DNA of 18,511 nt, from the NCBI GenBank assembly GCA_900557315.1, contig USSI01000009.1, positions 1 to 18,511 on the forward strand, in the 5' to 3' direction. This document shows, piece by piece, positions 12,488 through 18,511 of this stretch. Position 1 is the first letter of the stretch. Each line of letters starts with the position of its first letter. Below the pieces are notes generated by a model. The model searched no databases, had not been told where the DNA came from, and worked only from the letters and a program-made list of their open reading frames with translations. This stretch comes from an uncultured Butyricicoccus sp. (GTDB lineage: Bacteria; Bacillota; Clostridia; Oscillospirales; Butyricicoccaceae). The position numbers and the translations under genes were made by a program.

Positions 12488-12516
12488 TTGCAATCCACCG
12501 GCAGTTGTGGTATCAT
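12488..12516 (+). promoter_or_regulatory. rpmE promoter
   Basis: TTGCAA (12488-12493) and TATCAT (12511-12516) are separated by 17 bases, with a TG extension (12508-12509) just before the -10 box. Transcription would start near 12523, giving a leader of about 50 bases. The preceding 12356-12487 gap holds only short hairpins (for example TTCGC/GCGAA at 12398-12410 and GTTTTCT/AGAAAAC at 12452-12471), and no convincing terminator for the GroEL-like gene. Confidence 0.7.
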
Positions 12517-12571
12517 AATTTTACGACTGTAAGAGATTTAGTTTAGTTCCCGTGGAAAGAGGTGAAACAAC

Positions 12572-12775
12572 ATGAAACAGGGCATCCATCCCGAGTACAA
12601 GCAGACCACGATCCGCTGTGCCTGCGGCAATGTCATTGAGACTGGCTCCACTAAGGAGAATATCGTCGTTGACGTTTGCTCCAAGTGCCACCCCTTCTTC
12701 ACGGGTAAGCAGAAGCTGGTAGACACCGGCGGACGTGTTGATCGCTTCAAGAAGCGTTTCAATCTGGATAAGTAA
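12572..12775 (+). CDS. rpmE: 50S ribosomal protein L31, zinc-binding (C+) form
   Basis: A 67-residue protein of normal L31 length beginning MKQGIHPEY, the usual L31 start. The four zinc ligands are Cys16, Cys18, Cys36 and Cys39 (CAC and CSKC), so this is the zinc-containing RpmE form rather than the cysteine-free YtiA/RpmE2 form. The HPFFTGKQK segment at 40-48 is the family signature. The ribosome binding site AGAGGTG lies about 8 bases upstream of the ATG. It has its own promoter and terminator and so is monocistronic. The short leader might hold an L31 autoregulatory structure, but I cannot recognise one. Confidence 0.97.
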   Translation: MKQGIHPEYKQTTIRCACGNVIETGSTKENIVVDVCSKCHPFFTGKQKLVDTGGRVDRFKKRFNLDK

Positions 12776-12779
12776 CAAC

Positions 12780-12815
12780 AAAGCCATCGAAACGTGTGTT
12801 CGATGGCTTTTTGTT
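12780..12815 (+). terminator. Rho-independent terminator of rpmE
   Basis: A perfect 12-bp stem (12780-12791 with 12799-12810) with a 7-base loop runs into TTTTTGTTT. It starts 4 bases after the rpmE stop codon and lies 31 bases before the hflX ATG, so hflX must rely on readthrough or on a promoter I do not see. Confidence 0.93.
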
Positions 12816-12846
12816 TCCTTATGCGGCAAGCAGAGGAGGGAACCGC

Positions 12847-14133
12847 ATGACCGAAAATCAAATCGAAAACAAAGCGGAACGCGCGGTGTTGGTCGGGCTG
12901 TCCTGCCCGGGCTTTACCGCTGAGCAGGACGCGGACGAGCGCACGATGGACGAGCTGCGCGCGCTGGCGGAGACTGCGGGCGCGGAGGCTGTCGCGATGA
13001 CGCTCCAGCGCCGCCCGGCGCCGGACGCGCGCACCTTCATCGGCGAGGGCAAGGCTGAGGAGGTCAAGGCGCTTGCCGAGGCGAACGAAGCCACGCTGAT
13101 CCTGTTCGATAACGAGCTGTCGCCCTCGCAGACGCGCAATCTGGAAGAACTGACCGGCCGCACTGTGCTCGACCGTTCGGCACTTATTCTGGATATTTTC
13201 GCCCAGCGCGCCCGCACGGGCGAGGGTAAATTGCAGGTCGAGCTGGCGCAGTACCAGTATATCCTGCCGCGTCTGTCCGGTATGTGGACGCATCTGGTGC
13301 GGCAGACCGCGGGCGGCGGTAAAAGCCCGATCGGTACGCGCGGCCCGGGCGAGACCCAGCTGGAGACCGACCGCCGCCACATCCGCAAGCGGATTGACAA
13401 GCTCAAAGAAGACCTCGAGCAGGTGCGCCAGGTGCGCGCGGTGCAGCGCCGCCAGCGCAAAAAGACCGAGCTTCCCATGGTCGCGATCGTGGGCTACACC
13501 AATGCGGGCAAGTCCACGCTGCTCAACACGCTGACCGGCGCGGATATCCCGGCAAACGACCGCCTGTTCGACACCCTTGACCCGACCACACGCAAAAAGC
13601 GCATTTCGGATACGCAGGAGATTCTGCTGTCCGACACGGTTGGCTTTATCCGCAAACTGCCGCACCATCTGGTGTCTGCATTCAAGGCCACGCTCGAGGA
13701 ACTGGCCTATGCCGACCTTCTGCTGCATGTGGTGGATGTATCGGACGAGGACTGGCGCATCCAGGCCGAGACCGTGGAACGGGTTGTCGCACAGCTCGGC
13801 GCGCAGGATATCCCGCGTATCATGGTCTACAACAAGGCGGACAAGTGTGAGCCGGATACGATCCCGTATTTCCGCCCGGATGAGGGCGTTGCCATCTCCG
13901 CCAAGACAGGGGAGGGCATTGATGAGCTGCTGCAGACCATCGAACGTGCGCTCGGGCGCGGCAAGCATAAAGTGAAACTGCTCATCCCGTACAGCGACGG
14001 CGCGGTGCTTGACATGCTGCACCGCGAGGCGCAGATCGAGTCCACCGATTACGCCGCCGAAGGCACGGTGGTCGAGGCGGTTGTGGACGACAAGACCTAT
14101 GGCCGCGTGGCGGAATATTTGACAGAGGATTGA
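12847..14133 (+). CDS. hflX: GTPase HflX, ribosome-associated
   Basis: A 428-residue HflX with the N-terminal nucleotide-binding-like domain (RTFIGEGKAEE at 62-72, FDNELSPSQTRNLE), the glycine-rich LSGMWTHLVRQTAGGG and GTRGPGETQLETDRR segments, a coiled linker (180-205), and then the G domain: G1 GYTNAGKS (216-223), G2 Thr in FDTLDPTTR, G3 DTVG (263-266), G4 NKAD (329-332), G5 SAK (351-353). HflX binds the large subunit and splits stalled or stressed ribosomes, which suits a position next to rpmE. The ATG at 12847 follows GAGGAGGG at 12833-12840; an upstream in-frame ATG at 12796 lies inside the rpmE terminator and is rejected. The next gene is about 140 bases away, across a repeat element. 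Confidence 0.96.
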   Translation: MTENQIENKAERAVLVGLSCPGFTAEQDADERTMDELRALAETAGAEAVAMTLQRRPAPDARTFIGEGKAEEVKALAEANEATLILFDNELSPSQTRNLEELTGRTVLDRSALILDIFAQRARTGEGKLQVELAQYQYILPRLSGMWTHLVRQTAGGGKSPIGTRGPGETQLETDRRHIRKRIDKLKEDLEQVRQVRAVQRRQRKKTELPMVAIVGYTNAGKSTLLNTLTGADIPANDRLFDTLDPTTRKKRISDTQEILLSDTVGFIRKLPHHLVSAFKATLEELAYADLLLHVVDVSDEDWRIQAETVERVVAQLGAQDIPRIMVYNKADKCEPDTIPYFRPDEGVAISAKTGEGIDELLQTIERALGRGKHKVKLLIPYSDGAVLDMLHREAQIESTDYAAEGTVVEAVVDDKTYGRVAEYLTED

Positions 14134-14160
14134 ACACAGAAACCGCAAAGCGGTTTGCAA

Positions 14161-14235
14161 ATTGAGAATGGAGAATGGAGAATGACGACACGATAGATGA
14201 ACGCATTCTCAACTCTACATTCTACATCCTCCATT
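14161..14235. repeat. small heptamer-repeat inverted element between hflX and yigZ
   Basis: Three tandem GAGAATG heptamers (14164-14184) are followed by the opposite-strand pattern in degenerate heptamers (CATTCTC at 14204-14210, CATTCTA at 14218-14224, CATCCTC at 14225-14231). Bases 14167-14184 pair with 14218-14235 in 16 of 18 positions, giving a large hairpin; a separate 7-bp hairpin AAACCGC/GCGGTTT (14140-14156) precedes it. It resembles small non-coding mobile or palindromic repeats scattered in Clostridia genomes; copy number elsewhere cannot be judged here. Confidence 0.65.
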
Positions 14236-14275
14236 ACCAAGAGGGGAGGTCGGAACGCTGGCTTCGGACTATTTT

Positions 14276-14893
14276 GTGCCGTTTCTGGATTACGGCGAGG
14301 ACAAATTTGAAGAAAAACGTTCCAAGTTCACCGGGCGTTTGTGGCACGTCGAAACGCCGGAGCAGGCAACGGCGAAGATCAAGGAAATGCGCGAGACCTA
14401 CTGGGATGCAACGCACCATTGCTATGCCTACATTCTGCGCGAGGGCAACGTCATGCGCTATTCGGATGACGGCGAGCCGCAGGGTACGGCGGGCATGCCG
14501 ATCCTGGACGTGCTGCGGCATGAGAACCTTGTGGACGTGTGCTGTGTCGTGACGCGTTACTTTGGCGGCGTGCTGCTCGGCACGGGCGGGCTGGTGCGCG
14601 CCTATACGCAGGGCGCGCAGATTGCGGTTGCGGCGGCGGGCGTGCAGCGCATGAGCCTGTACACCGTCGCGCTGATTGCGTGTCCATACAACCTGTATGA
14701 GATCATTCTGCACCTGCTGCCGGACTACGACTGCTCGGTTGAGGAGACCGACTACGGCGCGGATGTGACGCTGACCGTCACGCTGCCTGCGGGCACGGAG
14801 GATAGGCTCAACGAGGCGCTCGCCGAGGCGACCGCCGGGCAGGTCTACGCCGAGGTGATGGAAACCCGCTTCATGGGCCGTCGTGTTAAATAA
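14276..14893 (+). CDS. YigZ/IMPACT-family protein
   Basis: A protein of at least 205 residues with the Impact_N fold: KFEEKRSKFTGRLWHV near the N terminus, then DATHHCYAYILREG (about 44-57) and SDDGEPQGTAGMPIL, followed by VVTRYFGGVLLGTGGLVRAY, the family hallmark. Residues after about 130 form the DUF1949-type C-terminal domain. The biochemical role of bacterial members is poorly defined; translation-related regulation is suspected from the eukaryotic IMPACT homologue. The start is uncertain: GTG 14276 is 26 bases from the only good ribosome binding site (GGGGAGG, 14243-14249), whereas an in-frame CTG at 14258 is 8 bases from it and would add six residues (LASDYF). There are no intervening ATG, GTG or TTG codons in frame. 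Confidence 0.88.
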   Translation: MPFLDYGEDKFEEKRSKFTGRLWHVETPEQATAKIKEMRETYWDATHHCYAYILREGNVMRYSDDGEPQGTAGMPILDVLRHENLVDVCCVVTRYFGGVLLGTGGLVRAYTQGAQIAVAAAGVQRMSLYTVALIACPYNLYEIILHLLPDYDCSVEETDYGADVTLTVTLPAGTEDRLNEALAEATAGQVYAEVMETRFMGRRVK

Positions 14894-14997
14894 CAGGCGC
14901 GGTAAATTTTTTTCAAAAATAAAAAGGGTTTTTGCGATTGGGTTGGTATAAATAAAATATGGAGACAGCATCCGGTACCAACAGGAGGGATCTGATT

Positions 14998-15996
14998 ATG
15001 ACCATCCGGGAACAGCAGGAAAAGCGCGAGCGGCAAATGCTCGCACCCTGGGCGACTTTTGCAGACAGCTCTGCGGGCAGGCAGCGGGAGATGACGCCTT
15101 GTCCCTACCGCACCTGTTTCCAGCGTGACCGCGACCGCATCATCCACTCCAAGGCCTTCCGGCGGCTGTCCAATAAGACGCAGGTGTTCATTTCACCTGA
15201 GGGCGACCATTACCGCGCCCGCCTGACGCATACGCTTGAGGTCGCGCAGATCGCGCGCACCGTAGCGCGCGCCCTGCGGCTCAACGAGGACCTGACCGAG
15301 GCGATTGCACTCGGCCATGATCTGGGGCACACGCCTTTCGGCCACGCGGGCGAGCGCGCCCTCGCCGAGGTCTGCCCGTTCGGGTTCCGCCATAACGAGC
15401 AGAGCCTGCGTATGGTGGACATCCTTGAAGACCTCAACCTGACGCGCGAGGTGCGCGACGGCATCGTGTGCCATACCGGCGCCAAAAAAGCGGACACGCC
15501 GGAAGGGCGCATCATCCACTATGCCGACCGCATCGCGTATATCAACCATGACATTGACGACGCTGTGCGCGGGGGGCTGATTAAGGCGGGCGATATCCCG
15601 CAGTACCTGCGTGACCGGCTGGGCGACAGCCACGGCAGGCGCATTGATACCATGGTGACTGCAATGATTGAATATGGGATGCAGCATCAGGAGATCAGCA
15701 TGGACGAGCAGGTGCATGACGATATGATGGAACTGCGGCAGTTCATGTTCGACCATGTGTACCATGGCACCGAGGCGCAGAGCGAGGAGCAGCGCGCGAA
15801 AGCCATGCTGCGCAGCCTGTACGAATATTTTGTCGAGCATCCGGACGAGCTGCCGGGCGACTACTTTGTGCTGATGGCGCAGGGAGAGCCGCTCGAGCGC
15901 GTGGTGTGCGATTATATCGCCTGCATGACCGACCGGTACTCGATTTCGGTTTATAAAAAGCTGTTTATTCCGAAAAGCTGGAATAAGATGGAGTAA
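14998..15996 (+). CDS. dgt: HD-domain dGTPase-like (deoxyguanosinetriphosphate triphosphohydrolase-like) protein
   Basis: A 332-residue HD-superfamily phosphohydrolase. The opening CPYRTCFQRDRDRIIHSKAFRRLSNKTQV pattern (35-63) is the Dgt/OxsA-like signature. The metal site is His78 (RLTHTLEV), His107-Asp108 (ALGHDLGH) and Asp177 (YADRIAY), all present. Family members remove triphosphate from dGTP or other dNTPs, tuning nucleotide pools; the exact substrate is not certain, because short Firmicute members differ from E. coli Dgt. The ATG at 14998 follows CAGGAGGGA at 14982-14990; an in-frame ATG at 14959 is rejected for lack of a ribosome binding site. It precedes dnaG and rpoD, a gene order common in Clostridia. 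A possible extended -10 (TGGTATAAA at 14944-14952) lies upstream, without a clear -35. Confidence 0.92.
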   Translation: MTIREQQEKRERQMLAPWATFADSSAGRQREMTPCPYRTCFQRDRDRIIHSKAFRRLSNKTQVFISPEGDHYRARLTHTLEVAQIARTVARALRLNEDLTEAIALGHDLGHTPFGHAGERALAEVCPFGFRHNEQSLRMVDILEDLNLTREVRDGIVCHTGAKKADTPEGRIIHYADRIAYINHDIDDAVRGGLIKAGDIPQYLRDRLGDSHGRRIDTMVTAMIEYGMQHQEISMDEQVHDDMMELRQFMFDHVYHGTEAQSEEQRAKAMLRSLYEYFVEHPDELPGDYFVLMAQGEPLERVVCDYIACMTDRYSISVYKKLFIPKSWNKME

Positions 15997-16004
15997 TAAA
16001 CGCA

Positions 16005-16039
16005 CAATGCCGCGCGTCAGGGAGGGCGGCGCGGTATTG
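16005..16039 (+). other. hairpin between the dGTPase gene and dnaG
   Basis: An 11-bp stem (16005-16015 with 16029-16039, one G-U pair) encloses a 13-base loop and starts nine bases after the dgt stop codon. No T run follows, so it probably does not terminate transcription efficiently; it may moderate the level of dnaG-rpoD mRNA or mark an RNA processing site, as is known between genes of this operon in other bacteria. Confidence 0.5.
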
Positions 16040-16080
16040 CCGGTGCAAAACCCGGTTATCCTATGAGGGAGGTGGGCAAA

Positions 16081-17847
16081 ATGCCGTTTGACCGCGTATT
16101 TCTGGACGAACTGTCCGCGCGGAACGATATCGTGGATATTGTGTCGCAATATGTGCAGCTGAAAAAGAGCGGTGCGAACTATTTTGGCCTGTGCCCCTTC
16201 CACAATGAAAAGACGGCCTCGTTCTCGGTCTCGCCGGATAAGCAGATTTTCCACTGCTTCGGCTGCGGCGCGGGCGGCGGCGTCATCACGTTCGTCATGA
16301 AGGCCGAAGGCCTGGAATTCCCGGACGCGGTACGGTATCTGGCGGACCGTGCAGGGATGCAGGTGCCCGAACAGGGCGAGGCCGACCGGCAGGCGGCGCG
16401 CCGCCGCGAGCGGCTGTACGCCCTCTGCAAGGACGCGGCGCGGTTTTACTACGATACGCTGTGGAAACCGGAAAACCGCGCGGCGCAGCAGTATTTTATC
16501 GGACGCGGCCTGCACCGCCGAACAATGAACCGGTTTGGGCTGGGCTATGCGCCGGATTCGTTCCACGCGCTCATGGACGCGATGACTGCCAGGGGCTATA
16601 CGCGCGACGAACTGATGGACGCAGGCCTTGTCAGCCGGAGCGAAAAGGGGCGCATCTACGACCGGTTCCGCAACCGCGTGATGTTCCCGATCATCGACGT
16701 GCGCGGCAACGTGATCGCCTTCGGCGGGCGCGTGCTGGACGACGGCAAGCCCAAATACCTCAACTCGCCCGAGACGCCGATTTTCCACAAGAGCCGCAAC
16801 CTGTTTGCGCTCAATCTTGCCAAGACGACAAAGAACGGCTATTTTATTCTGGCCGAGGGCTATATGGACGTCATCGCGCTGCATCAGGCAGGCTTCGACT
16901 GTGCGGTTGCCTCGCTCGGTACTTCGCTGACCGAGGAGCAGGCGCGCATCATCGCGCGGCACGTGAGCCAGATCGTCATTTCGTATGACGCGGACGGCGC
17001 AGGCCAGGCGGCGGCGCAGCGCGCGATCGACATCCTGAAAAAATGTGACCTGCAGGTCAAGGTGCTCAAAATCCCCGGGGCAAAGGACCCGGACGAGTTT
17101 ATCAAAGCCCGCGGGGCGGACGCTTTCCGCAGCCTGATCGAGCGGAGCGAGGATCATAACGCTTACCGCCTTGAGCAGATCGCCGGCAAGTACGATCTGG
17201 AGGATGATGAAGCGCGCGTGCAGTTCCTGCGGGAAGCGGCGCGGATGCTGGCGGGCATTGACAGCAGCATCGAACGCGAGGTATACGCCGGGCGTGCGGC
17301 AAAAATGGCGGGCGTGACCGCCGAGGCGATGAATGTCGAAGTGCGGCGCGAGCTGGGCGTCCGCCGCAAGCGGCGCAAGGCTGCCGAGCGGCGCGAGATC
17401 CGTTCGCCGGTCGGCATGGCGCAGCCGAGGGACCGGACGCTCGCCTATACGGACGTGAAATCCGCCAAGGCGGAGGAGAATGTGCTGCGGCTGCTGTTTT
17501 CCGATCAGAAACTGATTGCCGGGGTGGAAAACGCACTGCCGCCGGCGTGGTTTTCCTCGCCTGTGCTGCGTAAGATATACGAGCGCGTGCTCGCGCTCGA
17601 CCGGGAAGGCCAGATCGTGGACGTACTTTCGTTCGAGGGCTGGCTGGAACCAAATGAGATGAGCCTGCTCTCTGCCATACTCGAACAGGGCATACCGCCC
17701 GGCGGGCACCGGCAGGAGCTTGCCGAATACATAAATACCATACGAATGCAGCGTGTCCTGGATGGGACGCTCACCGAAGATGGTGAGGACCCGCTGCTTA
17801 CCTTTGGACGCATCAAAAAACAAAACGCGGGAGGACAAACGATATGA
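16081..17847 (+). CDS. dnaG: DNA primase
   Basis: A 588-residue DnaG. The N-terminal CHC2 zinc domain has Cys38, His41, Cys59 and Cys62 (CPFH and CFGC); the central core includes [10 protein letters not shown] (195-204) and FGGRVL; the TOPRIM domain has Glu259 (LAEGYMDV) and Asp303/Asp305 (SYDADGAG) for metal binding; the rest is the helicase-interaction region. It synthesises RNA primers for replication with the replicative helicase. The ATG at 16081 is chosen because AGGGAGGTGGG (16066-16076) is its ribosome binding site and includes bases just after an earlier in-frame ATG at 16063. The stop codon overlaps the rpoD start by two bases, so the pair is translationally coupled. Confidence 0.97.
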   Translation: MPFDRVFLDELSARNDIVDIVSQYVQLKKSGANYFGLCPFHNEKTASFSVSPDKQIFHCFGCGAGGGVITFVMKAEGLEFPDAVRYLADRAGMQVPEQGEADRQAARRRERLYALCKDAARFYYDTLWKPENRAAQQYFIGRGLHRRTMNRFGLGYAPDSFHALMDAMTARGYTRDELMDAGLVSRSEKGRIYDRFRNRVMFPIIDVRGNVIAFGGRVLDDGKPKYLNSPETPIFHKSRNLFALNLAKTTKNGYFILAEGYMDVIALHQAGFDCAVASLGTSLTEEQARIIARHVSQIVISYDADGAGQAAAQRAIDILKKCDLQVKVLKIPGAKDPDEFIKARGADAFRSLIERSEDHNAYRLEQIAGKYDLEDDEARVQFLREAARMLAGIDSSIEREVYAGRAAKMAGVTAEAMNVEVRRELGVRRKRRKAAERREIRSPVGMAQPRDRTLAYTDVKSAKAEENVLRLLFSDQKLIAGVENALPPAWFSSPVLRKIYERVLALDREGQIVDVLSFEGWLEPNEMSLLSAILEQGIPPGGHRQELAEYINTIRMQRVLDGTLTEDGEDPLLTFGRIKKQNAGGQTI

Positions 17848-18511
17848 CGACCAAGGACAACGCAAACGCACCCGAGCAGACGGTGGACCAGCAGCAGGTA
17901 CTGCGCGACCTGCTGGCGCTCGGCAAAAAGAACGGACGCCTGTCTCTCAAGGAAATCGCGGACGCACTGAGCCAGCTGGAACTGGAAAGCGACGATATTG
18001 ACAAACTGTACGAAACGCTTGAGTCCATGGGCGTGGAGATCGAAACCGGTGGCGTGCTGGAAAAGGCGCTTGGCGACGACGATGATGAAGTGTTTGAGCC
18101 GGAGGACGTCGAGGAGGTGCCCGAGGAGGAGCTGATCGACACCTCTGCCATGGCGGAGACCTTCGCGATCGACGATCCGGTGCGTATGTACCTCAAGGAG
18201 ATCGGCAAGGTTGACCTGCTTTCCCCGGAGGAGGAGGTCACGCTCGCTGAACAGATGCAGAAGGGCAATGAGGCGACCGCGCGCATTGCGGCCGAGGGCG
18301 ACGCGATCCCTGCGGAGGAACGCGCACAGCTGGATAAGGACGTCAAGACCGGTGAAAAGGCGAAAAAGCGCCTGGCGGAAGCCAACCTGCGTCTGGTGGT
18401 ATCCATTGCCAAGCGCTATGTCGGCCGCGGCATGCTGTTCCTCGACCTGATCCAGGAGGGCAACCTCGGCCTGATCAAGGCGGTCGAGAAGTTCGACTCG
18501 ACCAAGGGCTT
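17844..18511 (+). CDS. rpoD: primary sigma factor RpoD (SigA), N-terminal part, runs off the window
   Basis: The frame opens with ATG 17844, overlapping the dnaG TGA (ATGA), with GGGAGGA at 17830-17836 as ribosome binding site, and is still open at the last base (222 codons). After an acidic N-terminal region 1.1, [20 protein letters not shown] is region 1.2, and [17 protein letters not shown] plus [20 protein letters not shown] are regions 2.1-2.2, which bind core RNA polymerase. About 26 extra residues ([20 protein letters not shown] and following) separate region 1.2 from 2.1 compared with B. subtilis SigA, a short insert I associate with other Clostridia. It is the housekeeping sigma factor, whose promoters (TTGACA/TATAAT) match those seen in this window. 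Confidence 0.97.
   Translation, partial: MTTKDNANAPEQTVDQQQVLRDLLALGKKNGRLSLKEIADALSQLELESDDIDKLYETLESMGVEIETGGVLEKALGDDDDEVFEPEDVEEVPEEELIDTSAMAETFAIDDPVRMYLKEIGKVDLLSPEEEVTLAEQMQKGNEATARIAAEGDAIPAEERAQLDKDVKTGEKAKKRLAEANLRLVVSIAKRYVGRGMLFLDLIQEGNLGLIKAVEKFDSTKG

Noticed and set aside
12796..12846. Longer N terminus for hflX
   Set aside because: The upstream ATG falls in the loop of the rpmE terminator and lacks a ribosome binding site; the ATG at 12847 has an excellent one.
15193..17871. Open reading frame of 892 codons on the - strand
   Set aside because: It lies antisense to dgt and dnaG, both with full conserved motifs; the long open frame is a by-product of GC-rich codon use, and its translation is rich in Arg, His and Cys, without recognisable domains.
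1..18511. CRISPR array, tRNA, rRNA, insertion sequence or prophage genes
   Set aside because: No regularly spaced identical repeats, cloverleaf-like sequences, rRNA segments, transposases or integrases were seen; the only tandem repeats are the short leader repeats and the heptamers.

Overview
The window looks like a chromosomal segment of an anaerobic Clostridia-type Firmicute, probably a gut Oscillospirales/Butyricicoccaceae-like bacterium. This is inferred from the GC-rich protein-coding style, strong AGGAGG ribosome binding sites, TTG/GTG starts, a zinc-type L31 protein, and the dgt-dnaG-rpoD gene order. The species cannot be read from the sequence alone. Nearly everything is on the + strand; only a MarR regulator is on the - strand.

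Region 1 (1-3600): the 3' end of a ClC chloride channel gene, a HAD phosphatase, then a MATE exporter translationally coupled (ATGA overlap) to luxS. Two back-to-back terminators separate luxS from the convergent marR.

Region 2 (3636-12355) is the accessory heart of the window. A MarR-family gene is divergent from a + strand cluster: acyl-CoA dehydrogenase, two class III (CaiB/BaiF) CoA-transferases, a small 2x[4Fe-4S] ferredoxin, a hotdog thioesterase, a CaiT-like BCCT transporter and a GroEL paralogue. The combination of a quaternary-amine transporter, CoA-transferases and an acyl-CoA dehydrogenase points to import of a betaine (carnitine, crotonobetaine or gamma-butyrobetaine type), its activation as a CoA thioester and flavin-dependent redox or elimination chemistry. 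It resembles both the cai system and the described bbu/gbu clusters that release trimethylamine. There is no CoA ligase, hydratase or ETF gene here. Several members are unusual: one CoA-transferase has Glu where the catalytic Asp should be, the transporter has lost the TM8 tryptophans and the CaiT Arg262 equivalent, the ferredoxin looks like the amputated front of a ferredoxin-nitroreductase fusion, and the GroEL has Asn-Glu at the Lys51-Asp52 site and no GGM tail. The leader carries four tandem TTCGGAA-like repeats. A terminator-like hairpin sits inside the cluster, and its loop is complementary to the end of the preceding gene.

Region 3 (12488-18511) is housekeeping: rpmE with its own promoter and terminator, hflX, a small heptamer-repeat hairpin element, a YigZ/IMPACT-family gene, a dGTPase-like HD hydrolase, dnaG, and the beginning of rpoD, which overlaps dnaG and runs off the window.
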